From Pseudomonas kairouanensis (GTDB lineage Bacteria; Pseudomonadota; Gammaproteobacteria; Pseudomonadales; Pseudomonadaceae): a DNA stretch of 64,000 bases. The stretch lies in assembly GCF_004682055.1 (NCBI RefSeq), contig NZ_QUZU01000026.1, positions 1 through 64,000 on the forward strand, in the 5' to 3' direction. Both the position numbers and the translations under genes were made by a program. The notes below the pieces were generated by a model. That model ran no database searches. It worked only from the letters and a program-made list of their open reading frames with translations, and was not told the DNA's origin. This document shows positions 26,334 through 35,652 of this stretch, one piece after another. Position 1 is the stretch's first letter. Every line of letters starts with the position of its first letter.

Positions 26334-26750
26334 TCACTGAATATCGGTTGTGTCACCCGCAACGTAATAGAGAATGTACCCGGAATACACGAGTGCGCCG
26401 GCCGCGGCTTCTGCTTTGAAGCACTCGGTGAGTGCATCCTCATCAGCAAAACCGTACGCCGACAACCTGTCGCCGGCAAAACCGGCGAGTCGCCATGCAT
26501 CGAAGCCGTTGATCTCACCCTGGGCGCCAAAGTCAAAGTCGACTGTACCTGTGGGCAGGTGAACCGCGCAGCCATAGCCGTGCTTGAAGTAACGAACGCC
26601 GCCTTCTAGCTCGCCGCGCTGAGGAATGTCAGTGACCACCCAATCGGTATCGGTCAGGGGGCGCGGGATTCCAGAGCGCTGCATCATGTCCACAGCGCTA
26701 GCAACGTTTGCTTGGTAATCGCTGATTAAAATGGCGAGTTGGTTATTCAT
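26334..26750 (-). CDS. Small soluble protein, possibly DUF6896-like
   Basis: A 138-residue protein with the central pattern VRYFKHGYGCAVHLPTGTVDFDFG, followed by EINGFDAWRLAGF. This resembles a family of small bacterial proteins of unknown function (DUF6896, from memory), some of which lie near polymorphic toxins as immunity proteins. No toxin gene is adjacent here. A GAGG ribosome site supports the start. Function unknown. Confidence 0.6.
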   Translation of the reverse strand: MNNQLAILISDYQANVASAVDMMQRSGIPRPLTDTDWVVTDIPQRGELEGGVRYFKHGYGCAVHLPTGTVDFDFGAQGEINGFDAWRLAGFAGDRLSAYGFADEDALTECFKAEAAAGALVYSGYILYYVAGDTTDIQ

Positions 26751-26929
26751 ACAGCCTCACGTTGAAAATAAGCCGTACCACGTCTAGAGACCGGCGAGAG
26801 TAGCATTCGCAGAGCGGTTGTGGATTTCTCCCGCAGTATCGAGTTTTACTTGGGGCTGCCCGGCTTGCTCAAGCTAACTTACGGCCGTGTCGGGCTTATC
26901 ACCTATGTCGATTCAACAGGAGGGCCTCA

Positions 26930-27385
26930 ATGGATCTGAAGTTCAGTCACGTCGATGTACTGGTTAATAATCTCGAGGAAGCCTGTGCTTACTACGCGCA
27001 GATACTTAATGCCCGAATTTCCAAAACGCTCGTCTGGGAACGAGGTGGCCTGCATGTGCGCTACGCGATTGCACTGATCGGCCAGGAGCGTTTCATGTTG
27101 GTACAGCCATTGGCGGGAAACCTTCGGGAGCTGCTGGACGCCTCGGGAGAAGGGATGATTTATCGCCACTGCTATTCGACGCCGGATATCGAGAAGGCCT
27201 ATGACGAATTGGTGGCCGCCGGTGTTCAGCCAGAGGATGAGAACGCAAAGCCATTGGCTCGCGAGGGCCTGCAAACCCCGTCCGGGGCACGCATTATTTG
27301 GTTGCCTAAGCGTTTTGGGCATTTCTCGATCGAAATTCTGGAAGATAAAGCGCTGGAGGCCTTCATAGAGGCTGCGTTTTCTTGA
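26930..27385 (+). CDS. VOC-family (glyoxalase/dioxygenase fold) protein
   Basis: A 151-residue protein with paired beta-alpha-beta-beta-beta modules of the vicinal-oxygen-chelate fold. The opening SHVDVLVNNLEEACAYYAQIL contains the usual first His ligand (H7), and a late segment FGHFSIEILEDK contributes the second half. AGGAGG stands before the ATG. Members include dioxygenases, lyases and resistance proteins; nothing here decides between them. It is a single gene. Confidence 0.75.
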   Translation: MDLKFSHVDVLVNNLEEACAYYAQILNARISKTLVWERGGLHVRYAIALIGQERFMLVQPLAGNLRELLDASGEGMIYRHCYSTPDIEKAYDELVAAGVQPEDENAKPLAREGLQTPSGARIIWLPKRFGHFSIEILEDKALEAFIEAAFS

Positions 27386-27641
27386 GGGGTGATGAGGGTG
27401 GTTTTTCGGCCCACGTCAGTCATCTGAACCGCGATTGATCGAGCGTGATCGACATATTTTCACGCGGCCAACGATACGCTGTGGTGATGTCGTGAAGCCT
27501 GCCCTGCCTGCGTCCAAACGTCGCAGCTGGCCACTCTTGGAAAAAACACCATAAGCCGTAGAATCCCGCGCTCTCTTGCATTGGCTTGGATATAGCAGGC
27601 GCAGAGGCGCACGTCGCGCTTGTCTTTTCCCCGAGGTTTTT

Positions 27642-28925
27642 ATGTCTCCGCGTTTGCTGGCCATGGCGCTGGCGCCCCTGCTTGGGCTGTTCATTGTTGC
27701 GTTGGGCAACGGCTTTCTGTCTTCCCTGACCACCCTGCGGCTCGACGCCGCCGGCGCGTCAGCCACGATGATCGGGATTGTTTCATCGGCCTACTTTATC
27801 GGCCTGACGCTGGGCGCCGTCTTCAATGACCGGCTGATTCTGCGCATCGGCCATATCCGCGCCTACGGCAGCTTTGCCTCACTGATCGCGGTGACCATCC
27901 TGCTGCAAGGGTTGTTCTACGACACCTGGGGCTGGTTCGCGCTGCGTTTGATCAACGGCTGGGCCACGGTCGGTGTATTTCTGGTGATCGAAAGCTGGCT
28001 GTTGTTGGCCGGCGACGCAAAGATTCGCGGGCGCTTGCTGGCGCTGTACATGATCGTTTTGTATGGCGCGGGCGTGCTGGGCCAGGCGGCGCTAGGGAAA
28101 ATCACCGGCTTGAGCGACAGCGCACCGTTCATGGTGGCCGGCATGCTCGCTTCATTGTCGGTGCTGCCGATTGTGATTTTGCCACGGGTGTCGCCGATTC
28201 TGGACCAGGTCGAACCCCTCAAGCCACGGCAACTGCTGGGCGTGACGCCGACCGGGCTGGTGGGCTGTTTCGGCTCCGGTGTCACCATCGCGGCAATCTA
28301 CACGCTGCTGCCGCTGTACCTGCAACGAGCCGGTCTGGATGTCGGCGAAGTCGGCAGCATGATGGCCTGGACGATCCTCGGCGCCATGCTCCTGCAATAC
28401 CCGGTCGGGCGCTGGTCCGACCACAAGGATCGCCTGCAAGTGCTGACCATTCTGACAATCGCATGCACCGCGTTGTCGCTGCTGATCGTACTGCTGCCAT
28501 TGTCTTCATTGATGCTTGCCGCGCTGCTGTTCCTGCTCGGCGGCGCGGTGTTCGCGCTTTACCCGGTGGCTGTCAGCCACGCCGCCGACCGCGCCCCTGC
28601 CGAAGCGCTGGTGCCGATGATCCAGGGGCTGCTGCTGATCAACTCGCTGGGCTCGGCAATCAGCCCGATGATGATCTCGCCGGTGATGAACTCGTTCGGC
28701 GCAAACGGCCTGTTCTGGGTATTTGCGCTGGTCAATCTGTGCATGGTCACCTTCTTCCTCTGGCGACGTGGCAAACGCCCCGTGCCGGCCAACCCTGCAC
28801 CTTTTGCGGCCGCAGCCACCTTCTCGCCGACCGGTGCAGAACTGCGGGTCACCGAAGATTTGCGTCAGGCGGCGCAGGAGCATCCGCCCATGGTCGATGC
28901 GTTGAGTGGCGAACCCAGCGCGTAA
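27642..28925 (+). CDS. MFS transporter, YcaD-like
   Basis: A 427-residue carrier with 12 membrane helices. The loop after helix 2 (NDRLILRIGHIRAYG) fits the MFS signature region. The long conserved helix 4-5 segment (INGWATVGVFLVIESWLLLAGD) is typical of the YcaD-like group. The start at 27642 follows CGAGG; a reading from 27576 would add a charged tail before helix 1. The C-terminus is a soluble ~45-residue tail. The substrate is unknown. No regulator is adjacent. Confidence 0.82.
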   Translation: MSPRLLAMALAPLLGLFIVALGNGFLSSLTTLRLDAAGASATMIGIVSSAYFIGLTLGAVFNDRLILRIGHIRAYGSFASLIAVTILLQGLFYDTWGWFALRLINGWATVGVFLVIESWLLLAGDAKIRGRLLALYMIVLYGAGVLGQAALGKITGLSDSAPFMVAGMLASLSVLPIVILPRVSPILDQVEPLKPRQLLGVTPTGLVGCFGSGVTIAAIYTLLPLYLQRAGLDVGEVGSMMAWTILGAMLLQYPVGRWSDHKDRLQVLTILTIACTALSLLIVLLPLSSLMLAALLFLLGGAVFALYPVAVSHAADRAPAEALVPMIQGLLLINSLGSAISPMMISPVMNSFGANGLFWVFALVNLCMVTFFLWRRGKRPVPANPAPFAAAATFSPTGAELRVTEDLRQAAQEHPPMVDALSGEPSA

Positions 28926-28987
28926 GGACCACGCACGCGCACGTCAAAAATCGAACTGAATTGCGCAGGTTCTGCACGTTTGTTGCG

Positions 28988-29371
28988 TCAAACCCGGCGA
29001 GCGTACGCCGCTTTGGCGTGAAGCCTGATGACTCGCAGTGTGGTAAAGACGGCGAGGATTGGGGTGAATGCAAACACGCCAAATAACCAAGCCGCAGCAT
29101 TAGCAATGCCCGCGGCGCCTGCGGGGTTGGTTAGGCCGGCGACGTTTGCCACCATGCCTGCCAGCGCCGCACCGAGCAATACTCGGGTTAGCAGGTGCGG
29201 CCACGCCAGCCCTACCCCTAGCCCAATTGCCATCAACGCAAGGCAAATCGGCGCAAGCATGCCGACAGCGGCCCTGACTGCCTTGGTAACTTCCAGTGTC
29301 AGTCCAATACGCGCCTGGACATTTCCACCCCAGCGATCATCCCGTTGATTGGTATGGATACTGCCCTTCAC
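28988..29371 (-). CDS. Hypothetical membrane protein
   Basis: A 127-residue reading with three hydrophobic segments (about 36-58, 62-84 and 86-108), rich in Ala, Gly and Leu, and a basic C-terminus. No clear ribosome site stands before the ATG at 29371 and I recognise no family, so the gene is uncertain. An internal start at Met38 would keep the membrane part. It lies between the MFS and SDR genes. Confidence 0.4.
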   Translation of the reverse strand: MKGSIHTNQRDDRWGGNVQARIGLTLEVTKAVRAAVGMLAPICLALMAIGLGVGLAWPHLLTRVLLGAALAGMVANVAGLTNPAGAAGIANAAAWLFGVFAFTPILAVFTTLRVIRLHAKAAYARRV

Positions 29372-29501
29372 CGCGATTTTGCCTACTCGCCAGCATGTGC
29401 CACGGAGAGTGAGTGTGTTTCTTCAGATCTGCAATCGATGCTCAACACCTGTGACACCGCAATAGGTAGGCCATGCAAGCCGGCAGGTTGAGCGTCCACC
29501 G

Positions 29502-30278
29502 TCAAACTGTCGGCACTGTCCCCCCATCAATCACGAACTCACTGCCCGTAATCGCAGCGGCTCGCGGCGAAACCAGGAAGCCGATCAAGTCAGCCACTTC
29601 AGAAGGCGTCGACGGGCGCCCAAGTGCAATCCCCCCAAGTGCATTCATGATGATGTCTTTACCCCCTTGATAGTCAGTACCCGCCTCCAGCGCCAGTCGT
29701 TTGACCAAAGCGACCGACGCTTCGGTTTCAACCCAGCCCGGCGAAACCCGAACCACGCGAATGCCTTTTGGCGAGACCTCTTTGGATAAACTCTTGCTGT
29801 AGGTCGACAGCGCGGCCTTGGCGGCGGCATAAGCGGTTGTAGCCTCCGGCAGTGGCAACTGACTCTGGATGGAGGTGACGTGGATGACGACCCCTTCCCT
29901 GCGCTCCAGCATGCCCGGTAGCAGGGCGCGGTCGAGCCGCACCGCCGGCATTAGGTTCAGGTTGAGCTCCCGTTGCCACTGCTCTTCGTCCAATGCAGCA
30001 AAGCCGCCGCCGGGTGCCGATGAACCGCCCAGGACGTGGATCATGATGTCTATGCCGCCCAGCCGCTGTTGGATCGCGGCGATCAGCACGTCACACCCTT
30101 CGCGGGTCGAAAGGTCCGCCGCAACCAGGTGAACGCCCGGCATTTCTACGTCTACCCGCCTGGCAGAAGTAATGACCTTCGCGCCTTCGGCCAGCATCAA
30201 CTCGACGACCGCCTTGCCGATGCCTTTGGTGCCACCGCTGACAAGCACTCGCTTGCCCGTCAAACCTTGATTCAACAT
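29502..30278 (-). CDS. SDR-family oxidoreductase
   Basis: A 258-residue short-chain dehydrogenase/reductase. The cofactor site GGTKGIGKAV is near residue 15, the catalytic Ser is in HVTSIQSQLP, and the YAAAK motif lies around residue 152. The C-terminus ends FVIDGGTVPTV, the usual closing motif. A CAGGAG site precedes the ATG. It is divergent from a LysR regulator that probably controls it. The substrate is unknown. Confidence 0.87.
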   Translation of the reverse strand: MLNQGLTGKRVLVSGGTKGIGKAVVELMLAEGAKVITSARRVDVEMPGVHLVAADLSTREGCDVLIAAIQQRLGGIDIMIHVLGGSSAPGGGFAALDEEQWQRELNLNLMPAVRLDRALLPGMLERREGVVIHVTSIQSQLPLPEATTAYAAAKAALSTYSKSLSKEVSPKGIRVVRVSPGWVETEASVALVKRLALEAGTDYQGGKDIIMNALGGIALGRPSTPSEVADLIGFLVSPRAAAITGSEFVIDGGTVPTV

Positions 30279-30332
30279 GTTTTGATGCTCCTGAAGCGGG
30301 ATGTGTTAAGCGATCTTGCTGCCTGCCGGATA

Positions 30333-30353
30333 GTTTGTTCAACTGGGACAAAC
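30333..30353. promoter_or_regulatory. Candidate LysR operator between SDR and LysR genes
   Basis: GTTTGT (30333-30338) and ACAAAC (30348-30353) form an inverted repeat with a 9-base spacer in the 108-bp divergent intergenic region. LysR regulators typically bind such imperfect palindromes between themselves and a divergent target gene. Binding is inferred. Confidence 0.45.
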
Positions 30354-30386
30354 CTTGATGACCTATCCCGAATATCAGGACACTCC

Positions 30387-31295
30387 ATGGCACAGGATCG
30401 TTTAAGCCTCAATGAGCTGGACGCGGTAATAGCGGTAGCCCGCCGGGGTTCGTTTCGCCAAGCCGCCATCGACCTCAACATTTCCACCACCGCATTGAGC
30501 ACGACCATCGCCCAACTGGAAGCTCACCTTGAGTCGCGGCTGTTCAACCGCACGACTCGCAGCGTGGCGATTACTGAAGCAGGGAGGATATTTCTCGAGC
30601 AGGTGGGGCCTGCCTTGCAGGATCTACGCGCCGCACTGGATGCCGTGCGCTCGCACACCGTCGGGCCCTCGGGCACCCTGCGTATCAACGCATTCGCCAG
30701 TGCGGCGCGCTCAGCGTTGCTGCCCCTGGTGATGGAGTTTGTGCAGCAGCATCCAAAAGTGCACATCGACCTCGTGACCGAAGGCCGTTTGGTGGATATC
30801 GTTGCTGACGGCTTTGACTTCGGTGTGCGCTCAGCCAGCCTCGTCCCGAACGATGTGATCATGATCCCCATCGGCCAGCCGCAACGCTACGCGGTCGTTG
30901 GCTCGCCGGCGTACTTCGAAAAACATGGCAACCCACGCACGCCCTCGGCGCTGCTCCAGCATCAATGCATTCGCGTGCGACTGCCAAATGGGGCGATTTT
31001 CCCCTGGCATTTCGAGCGCGACGGTGAAGTGACCCGTCTCGATGTGACCGGGCCGCTTACGCTGGATGAGTCCAGCGTGGTCAAGGTTGCGGTGAAGCAA
31101 GGCATGGGGCTCGGTTTTTTCATGGAACAGGACGTTCACGACGAGATCGGCACGGGCCAGTTCGTGCGCACGCTCCAAGACTGGACCCCACCCCGAGACC
31201 GGCTGTGCCTGTACTACCCGAATCGCCGCAACCCGTCTGCGGCAGCGAAAGCATTCATCGACCTGGCTCGCGCCCGTCAAGCCGACCAGGCGTGA
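30387..31295 (+). CDS. LysR-family transcriptional regulator
   Basis: A 302-residue regulator. The N-terminal winged helix-turn-helix (RLSLNELDAVIAVARRGSFRQAA.. to ..FNRTTRSVAITEAG) is of the CrgA/DsdC-like LysR group. The C-terminal substrate-binding domain spans about residues 90-295. It is divergent from the SDR gene, 108 bases away, which is the probable target. The inducer is unknown. Confidence 0.88.
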   Translation: MAQDRLSLNELDAVIAVARRGSFRQAAIDLNISTTALSTTIAQLEAHLESRLFNRTTRSVAITEAGRIFLEQVGPALQDLRAALDAVRSHTVGPSGTLRINAFASAARSALLPLVMEFVQQHPKVHIDLVTEGRLVDIVADGFDFGVRSASLVPNDVIMIPIGQPQRYAVVGSPAYFEKHGNPRTPSALLQHQCIRVRLPNGAIFPWHFERDGEVTRLDVTGPLTLDESSVVKVAVKQGMGLGFFMEQDVHDEIGTGQFVRTLQDWTPPRDRLCLYYPNRRNPSAAAKAFIDLARARQADQA

Positions 31296-31371
31296 GCGCA
31301 AGCGTATGGCTTGACCTTCATTGGGTAGCGGCCCCAATGACGCCTCATGCTTTGCGCGCTTGATTGGGCGT

Positions 31372-31869
31372 TCAGGCCGCCCGGGGATGTGCTTCGCGCG
31401 CCTTCTTACGCAGATAGACCATCTGAGCTATAACACCGACCACCAGTATCAGTGCAAGCAAACCCAAGGCTGCTTTGAGTAGTGGCGATTGCGGGTCGGT
31501 GACAATCGGGTGCCCATCGGGAACCCGGCGCAGCGTTTCCGAAACCGATGGCACCATCAGCAAAAACGCAGTCAGGCTCAAGAGGATCGTTTCAAAATAG
31601 ACACCTGCCCGGCCAAACCAGCCAATGCGATCGACGCCATAGCCAGCCAGCAACAGCAAAATGGTCACTGCACCGATTACCGGGCTAACAGGTTGTTTGG
31701 CCACCAGAAATACAGTAAGACCACCAATCATCATGGAGATGAAATAGGCGATACCCGCACTTGAACGAGGCGTGATGCGCCCATGCTTGATGAACATATA
31801 CGCGGCGAGTGGAATAGCAGGCAGGCTGCCGATTGTATGTAGCCAGCCAAGGGCTGAAATCCCGAACAT
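31372..31869 (-). CDS. Membrane protein with five hydrophobic helices
   Basis: A 165-residue membrane protein; helices at about residues 6-24, 38-54, 60-76, 86-104 and 130-152. It starts HTIGSLPAIPLAAYMFIKHG, a pattern seen in small DUF2306-like membrane proteins, but the family is not certain. The start at 31869 is chosen because GAGGTG precedes it. It is divergent from the cupin AraC regulator, its likely controller. Confidence 0.65.
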   Translation of the reverse strand: MFGISALGWLHTIGSLPAIPLAAYMFIKHGRITPRSSAGIAYFISMMIGGLTVFLVAKQPVSPVIGAVTILLLLAGYGVDRIGWFGRAGVYFETILLSLTAFLLMVPSVSETLRRVPDGHPIVTDPQSPLLKAALGLLALILVVGVIAQMVYLRKKAREAHPRAA

Positions 31870-31994
31870 GGTGTCACCTCGTTGATAACCAGAACTAAAC
31901 AATGCTTACCGCACGCTGCCAGGCTCTTAGAACCTGGCTGAGATAAGCCTCATAATTTCGATATCTAGGCTATTGAACACTCGACTGGAACGAC

Positions 31995-32906
31995 ATGACG
32001 GATTCTCTCGAAAACTTGACCATTCCTCCGCAAATGCAGCTTGAAGGATTCGCCTCCGGCGATCTGTTATCCCAGATACTCGCGCAGATCCGAATGACCG
32101 GTAACCGTGTTTATTCCAAGACGCTGGAAGACGGCGAGCGCCTAGAGCTGGAGCACAACAGCTCACACGTGTGCGCACTGCAAAAAGGTACGCTGTGCCT
32201 TGAGGGTGGGCACGCCGACACGGAATCTATCACCGTCGAACAAGGCGACATCCTGCTGCTGGCTCACGACTCGGCATCAATGCCTTGGATCGCATCGCGC
32301 GGCCCCGTCACCGTGGTGATCTGTCAGTTCTGGTTTGACGCCAGTACCGTCCAGGCCATGTTGTTCGCCCTGCCCCGCTTGATCCATATCAAACACGCCG
32401 AAGCCGCGGCCTGGTCCGAAGGCATCCTGCAGTACATGCTTGTCGAAACCCATGACTCACAGCCCGGCGGCGCCTTGATGATTTCGCGCCTTATCGATCT
32501 GACGGTCATTCGAATCCTGCGAACCTGGGTTCAGCAAGGCATGGCCTCGGGCTGGCTTGGAGGGTTGTCTGACGAACGCATTGCTCGCGCGCTTAGGGCC
32601 ATACACGAAACACCCGCACAGCAATGGCGCGTCGATTCCCTCGCCACTGTTGCGGGGATGTCCAGATCAAGCTTCAGCGAACACTTCACCAAGCTGGTGG
32701 GGCGATCACCGCTGCGATACCAGAATGAGTGGCGGCTGAGACTGGCCAAGACGATGCTCGCAAAACCCAACACGCGCATTGGTGAGGTTGGGTTTGCCAT
32801 TGGCTATGAATCAGAAGCCGCTTTCAGTCGGGCTTACAAAGCCTATTTTGGTCGTTCACCTCGGGAGGATATCGGCCTGGGCAAGCAGCAATTCCACGCC
32901 CGCTGA
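31995..32906 (+). CDS. AraC-family regulator with cupin sensor domain
   Basis: A 303-residue regulator. The N-terminal cupin (AraC-binding) domain covers about residues 20-190 (VEQGDILLLAHDSASMPWIA). The C-terminal double helix-turn-helix covers about 200-300, with FSEHFTKLVGRSPLRYQNEWRLR and IGYESEAAFSRAYKAYFGRSP. It is divergent from the membrane-protein gene, suggesting local control of that gene. The effector is unknown. Confidence 0.87.
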   Translation: MTDSLENLTIPPQMQLEGFASGDLLSQILAQIRMTGNRVYSKTLEDGERLELEHNSSHVCALQKGTLCLEGGHADTESITVEQGDILLLAHDSASMPWIASRGPVTVVICQFWFDASTVQAMLFALPRLIHIKHAEAAAWSEGILQYMLVETHDSQPGGALMISRLIDLTVIRILRTWVQQGMASGWLGGLSDERIARALRAIHETPAQQWRVDSLATVAGMSRSSFSEHFTKLVGRSPLRYQNEWRLRLAKTMLAKPNTRIGEVGFAIGYESEAAFSRAYKAYFGRSPREDIGLGKQQFHAR

Positions 32907-32993
32907 GGCAGCGGGCGAGTTAAATTGCAGATCCACCGCCGCCTGGAGGGGCAACCCTTCAAGGTCTGCACATTCGGGGGACTATCGGAGAAA

Positions 32994-33386
32994 TTATCGC
33001 GCTACGGCGATGCATTTGATCTCCACAAGAAGGCCAGGGCGAGCCAGTTCAACGACGCCTACGCATGTCCATGCACAGGTGTTTCTAGGAAAAACCTCAT
33101 CCTTGACGCGCCTGAACATCGGCATGTGCTGGTGTATATCGACGTGATAGGTTGTCATTTCGACGACATCTTCAAATTCGCAGCCACCGGCTTCCAACAC
33201 GAGCCGGAGATTTTCCCATGCGGCCAAAAACTGTTGTTCAGGGTCTTCGATAACGGCCAATTCCGGCGTGCGCCCTACCTGACCCGCGCAGTAGAGCGTT
33301 TTTCCTACCTTTACAGCAGGCGCATAACCAGCACGCTCGCACAGCAGTTTCATGCTATCTGGAACAATGATCTGACGCTCAGTCAT
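32994..33386 (-). CDS. RidA-family protein lacking the catalytic arginine
   Basis: A 130-residue member of the YjgF/YER057c/UK114 fold, identified by LYCAGQVGRTP, NLRLVLEAGGCEFEDVV and the C-terminal VELARPGLLVEIKCIAV. Classical RidA imine deaminases have Arg in the PAR-x-C motif; here the equivalent position is Trp106 (CAWTCVGV), so ordinary 2-aminoacrylate deaminase activity is unlikely. The ATG at 33386 is chosen over a GTG at 33401. It is convergent with the cupin AraC gene. Confidence 0.82.
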   Translation of the reverse strand: MTERQIIVPDSMKLLCERAGYAPAVKVGKTLYCAGQVGRTPELAVIEDPEQQFLAAWENLRLVLEAGGCEFEDVVEMTTYHVDIHQHMPMFRRVKDEVFPRNTCAWTCVGVVELARPGLLVEIKCIAVAR

Positions 33387-33494
33387 GGTCGTGGAGCTCA
33401 CTCAGGTTAACCTCGTTAATCAATAAATCCGGAAGGTGTGTCATACGGACACTTATGGATCAAGTACCGAAGAGCCGTGTCTGACCGGCCACCC

Positions 33495-34433
33495 CTAATG
33501 CGAAGAGACGAAGATTGAAGGTGTACTGGACGCGGGTAATGCATAGGTCGCTTTCATCCACGCAACCTCCGCATGGGGTGTTCGACCAAAAAAGCGCTTG
33601 AACTCGCGGCTGAATTGGGAGGGGCTTTCGTAGCCCACATCGTATGCCGCTGCAGCTGCCGAGATGTCGTTACGCAGCATCAGCAAACGCGCCTGGTGCA
33701 GCCGGGTCGACTTCAGATACTGCATGGGAGAAGAGTCAGTAACCGTCCTGAAATGCAGGTGGAAATTGGGAATGCTCATACTGGCCTCCTGGGCCAGTGC
33801 TTCCACGTTCAGTGGCTCCTGATAAGAATTGTGAATTTTACGGATGGCGCGGTTAACTTTGCCGAAATGTCCTTGTTTGCTCAGTGCGGCACGCATGGAG
33901 CCGCCCTGCTCGCCAGCGATGATGCGATAGTAGATCTCGCGTACCAGTGACGGGCCCAGGATTTGCGCATCGACCGGATGGCTTATGGCCGCGAGAAAGC
34001 GCAAGGTAGACTCACGCAACCTGTCGTCCATCGGTGAGGAGTACATGCCTTTTGGTGGAGCCGCCGTCGGGCCGAATCTCTCGTCAATTTCCAGGATCAG
34101 CTCGCCTGCCAACTTGAAATCCAGCCTCATGTACACAGCGAACATGGGTTCTTCTTCGCTGGCGTCGGTTTCCATCGTGAACGGTACCGGCACCGACACC
34201 ACCAGATAGTGCTGGGCGTCGTAAATGTACACATCATCGCCCAGAAAACCGCGCTTGCATCCCTGACACAAGATCACAATGCCAGGCTCATAGAGCACGG
34301 GCGTACGTGTCAGCGGGCGGTTTGAACGCAAAAAGCGTATGTCGTCCAGGGGGCTCAGGTTATAGCCTTCGAGTGGTGCCAGTTGCTCCATCAACTGGAC
34401 CATGCGCTGAGTGATTTGTGCATCATGGCTCAT
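33495..34433 (-). CDS. AraC-family regulator (AraC_N type)
   Basis: A 312-residue regulator with an AraC_N sensor (about residues 20-180, containing PGIVILCQGCKRGFLGDDVYIYD). A C-terminal HTH pair (about 200-300) contains MSIPNFHLHFRTVTDSSPMQYLK and VGYESPSQFSREFKRFFGR. AGGAGG before the ATG at 34433 sets the start. It lies 24 bases downstream of an SDR gene on the same strand; this pairing of AraC_N regulators with SDR genes is common, so it probably regulates that oxidoreductase. Confidence 0.87.
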   Translation of the reverse strand: MSHDAQITQRMVQLMEQLAPLEGYNLSPLDDIRFLRSNRPLTRTPVLYEPGIVILCQGCKRGFLGDDVYIYDAQHYLVVSVPVPFTMETDASEEEPMFAVYMRLDFKLAGELILEIDERFGPTAAPPKGMYSSPMDDRLRESTLRFLAAISHPVDAQILGPSLVREIYYRIIAGEQGGSMRAALSKQGHFGKVNRAIRKIHNSYQEPLNVEALAQEASMSIPNFHLHFRTVTDSSPMQYLKSTRLHQARLLMLRNDISAAAAAYDVGYESPSQFSREFKRFFGRTPHAEVAWMKATYALPASSTPSIFVSSH

Positions 34434-34457
34434 GTTCAATCCTCCTGGACGCTGGGG

Positions 34458-35291
34458 TCAGCCGTCGGTCGAGCGGGTCAAGGCTTCCCACTGTTCGATC
34501 TCTTTGAGCGACTGCTCAAGCTTGCCACGGACCAGCCCCAGCGCATCACTGCCAAGCAAAAGATGGGCTGGCGGATGGGCACTGTCGATGAGTTGCAGCA
34601 TCGCGCGCGCGGCTTTTTGCGGGTCGCCCAACTGCTTGCCATTCTTCTCTTCGCGTGCCTGGCGCACAGGGTCGAAGCTGGCATCATAGTCGGCAATGCT
34701 GCGCGGCGTACGCTGCATCGAACGGCCAGCCCAGTCGGTGCGAAACGATCCTGGCGCGACGGCAGTGACAAAAATGTTGAACGGCGCGAGCTCTTTGCTC
34801 AGCGTATCGGAGATGCCTTCCAGGGCGAACTTGCTGCCGCAGTAGTAGGCGATACCCGGCATCGTGATGGTGCCACCCATTGAAGTAATGTTGATGATGT
34901 GGCCGCTGCGGCGCTGGCGAAAATACGGTACGAACGCTTTGGCCACCGCGACGGCACCGAAAACGTTGACGTCGAACTGACGGCGCATCTCGTCAAGCGG
35001 CGACTCTTCGAAAATGCCTTCATGGCCATAGCCCGCATTGTTGACCAGCACATCCACCGGACCATAGCGGCTTTCCACATCAGCGATAACGCTGTCGATG
35101 CGCGCAAAGTCGGTAACGTCGAGGACCACACCATGGGCACGCTCATCCGACAGCGCCTCGAACGTCTGCACCGCTTCCTGATTGCGTGCGGTGCCAATAA
35201 CACGATGCCCCGAGGCAAGCGCCTCAAGGGCCAGGGCTTTGCCGAAGCCGCTGCTGATACCGGTGATGAACAAGGTTTTGGAATGATTCAT
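34458..35291 (-). CDS. SDR-family oxidoreductase
   Basis: A 277-residue classical SDR. It has TGISSGFGKALALEA for cofactor binding, NNAGYGHEG, a Ser in INITSMGGTITMPG, and the catalytic YCGSKFAL. Many relatives act on ketones or aldehydes, but the substrate is unknown. It is the first gene of a two-gene unit with the AraC regulator. GGAAC precedes the ATG. Confidence 0.87.
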   Translation of the reverse strand: MNHSKTLFITGISSGFGKALALEALASGHRVIGTARNQEAVQTFEALSDERAHGVVLDVTDFARIDSVIADVESRYGPVDVLVNNAGYGHEGIFEESPLDEMRRQFDVNVFGAVAVAKAFVPYFRQRRSGHIINITSMGGTITMPGIAYYCGSKFALEGISDTLSKELAPFNIFVTAVAPGSFRTDWAGRSMQRTPRSIADYDASFDPVRQAREEKNGKQLGDPQKAARAMLQLIDSAHPPAHLLLGSDALGLVRGKLEQSLKEIEQWEALTRSTDG

Positions 35292-35351
35292 GAGGCGGTT
35301 CCTTTGGGTCGAATGACGCCCATGGTAGTGAGCCGACGTCCCGCGACCTAT

Positions 35352-35389
35352 GCCAGATCATCTGCAACTCTTGCCTATTCCTATCTGGC
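35352..35389. promoter_or_regulatory. Long-spaced inverted repeat upstream of the SDR gene
   Basis: GCCAGAT (35352-35358) and ATCTGGC (35383-35389) are perfect reverse complements 24 bases apart, about 60 bases before the SDR start. The spacing fits two half-sites for an AraC-type dimer. The rest of the 361-bp gap 35292-35652 shows no gene; a short open frame ending at 35522 has no ribosome site and no recognisable family. Confidence 0.35.
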
Positions 35390-35652
35390 CCGAGAGGAAT
35401 CTACCGCCGCCCGAGCACCGCCCGGCCTGCGGGGCTCCATCGACGTAGTGATCCATCTCTGTAACACCACCCATGCCGACTTCAACGGTGGCTTTACCCT
35501 GGAAGACTACCCGGCCTACTAGAGCCAGCCCTTCCGGCAACGACCTACGACCCAAGCAGAAACGTACTACTGAAGACCACTCAACAAAGACCTCCTACTT
35601 AAGCATCCGCCTACAAGGGCGGGGCCATAACAATAAAAAAGAGGTCTTCCCC

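Noticed and set aside
34899..35522. Plus-strand open frame running antisense to the SDR gene and ending in the gap before the nitrilase gene
   Set aside because: Most of it is the antisense of a clear SDR gene; the tail beyond that gene is only about 75 codons with no recognised motif.
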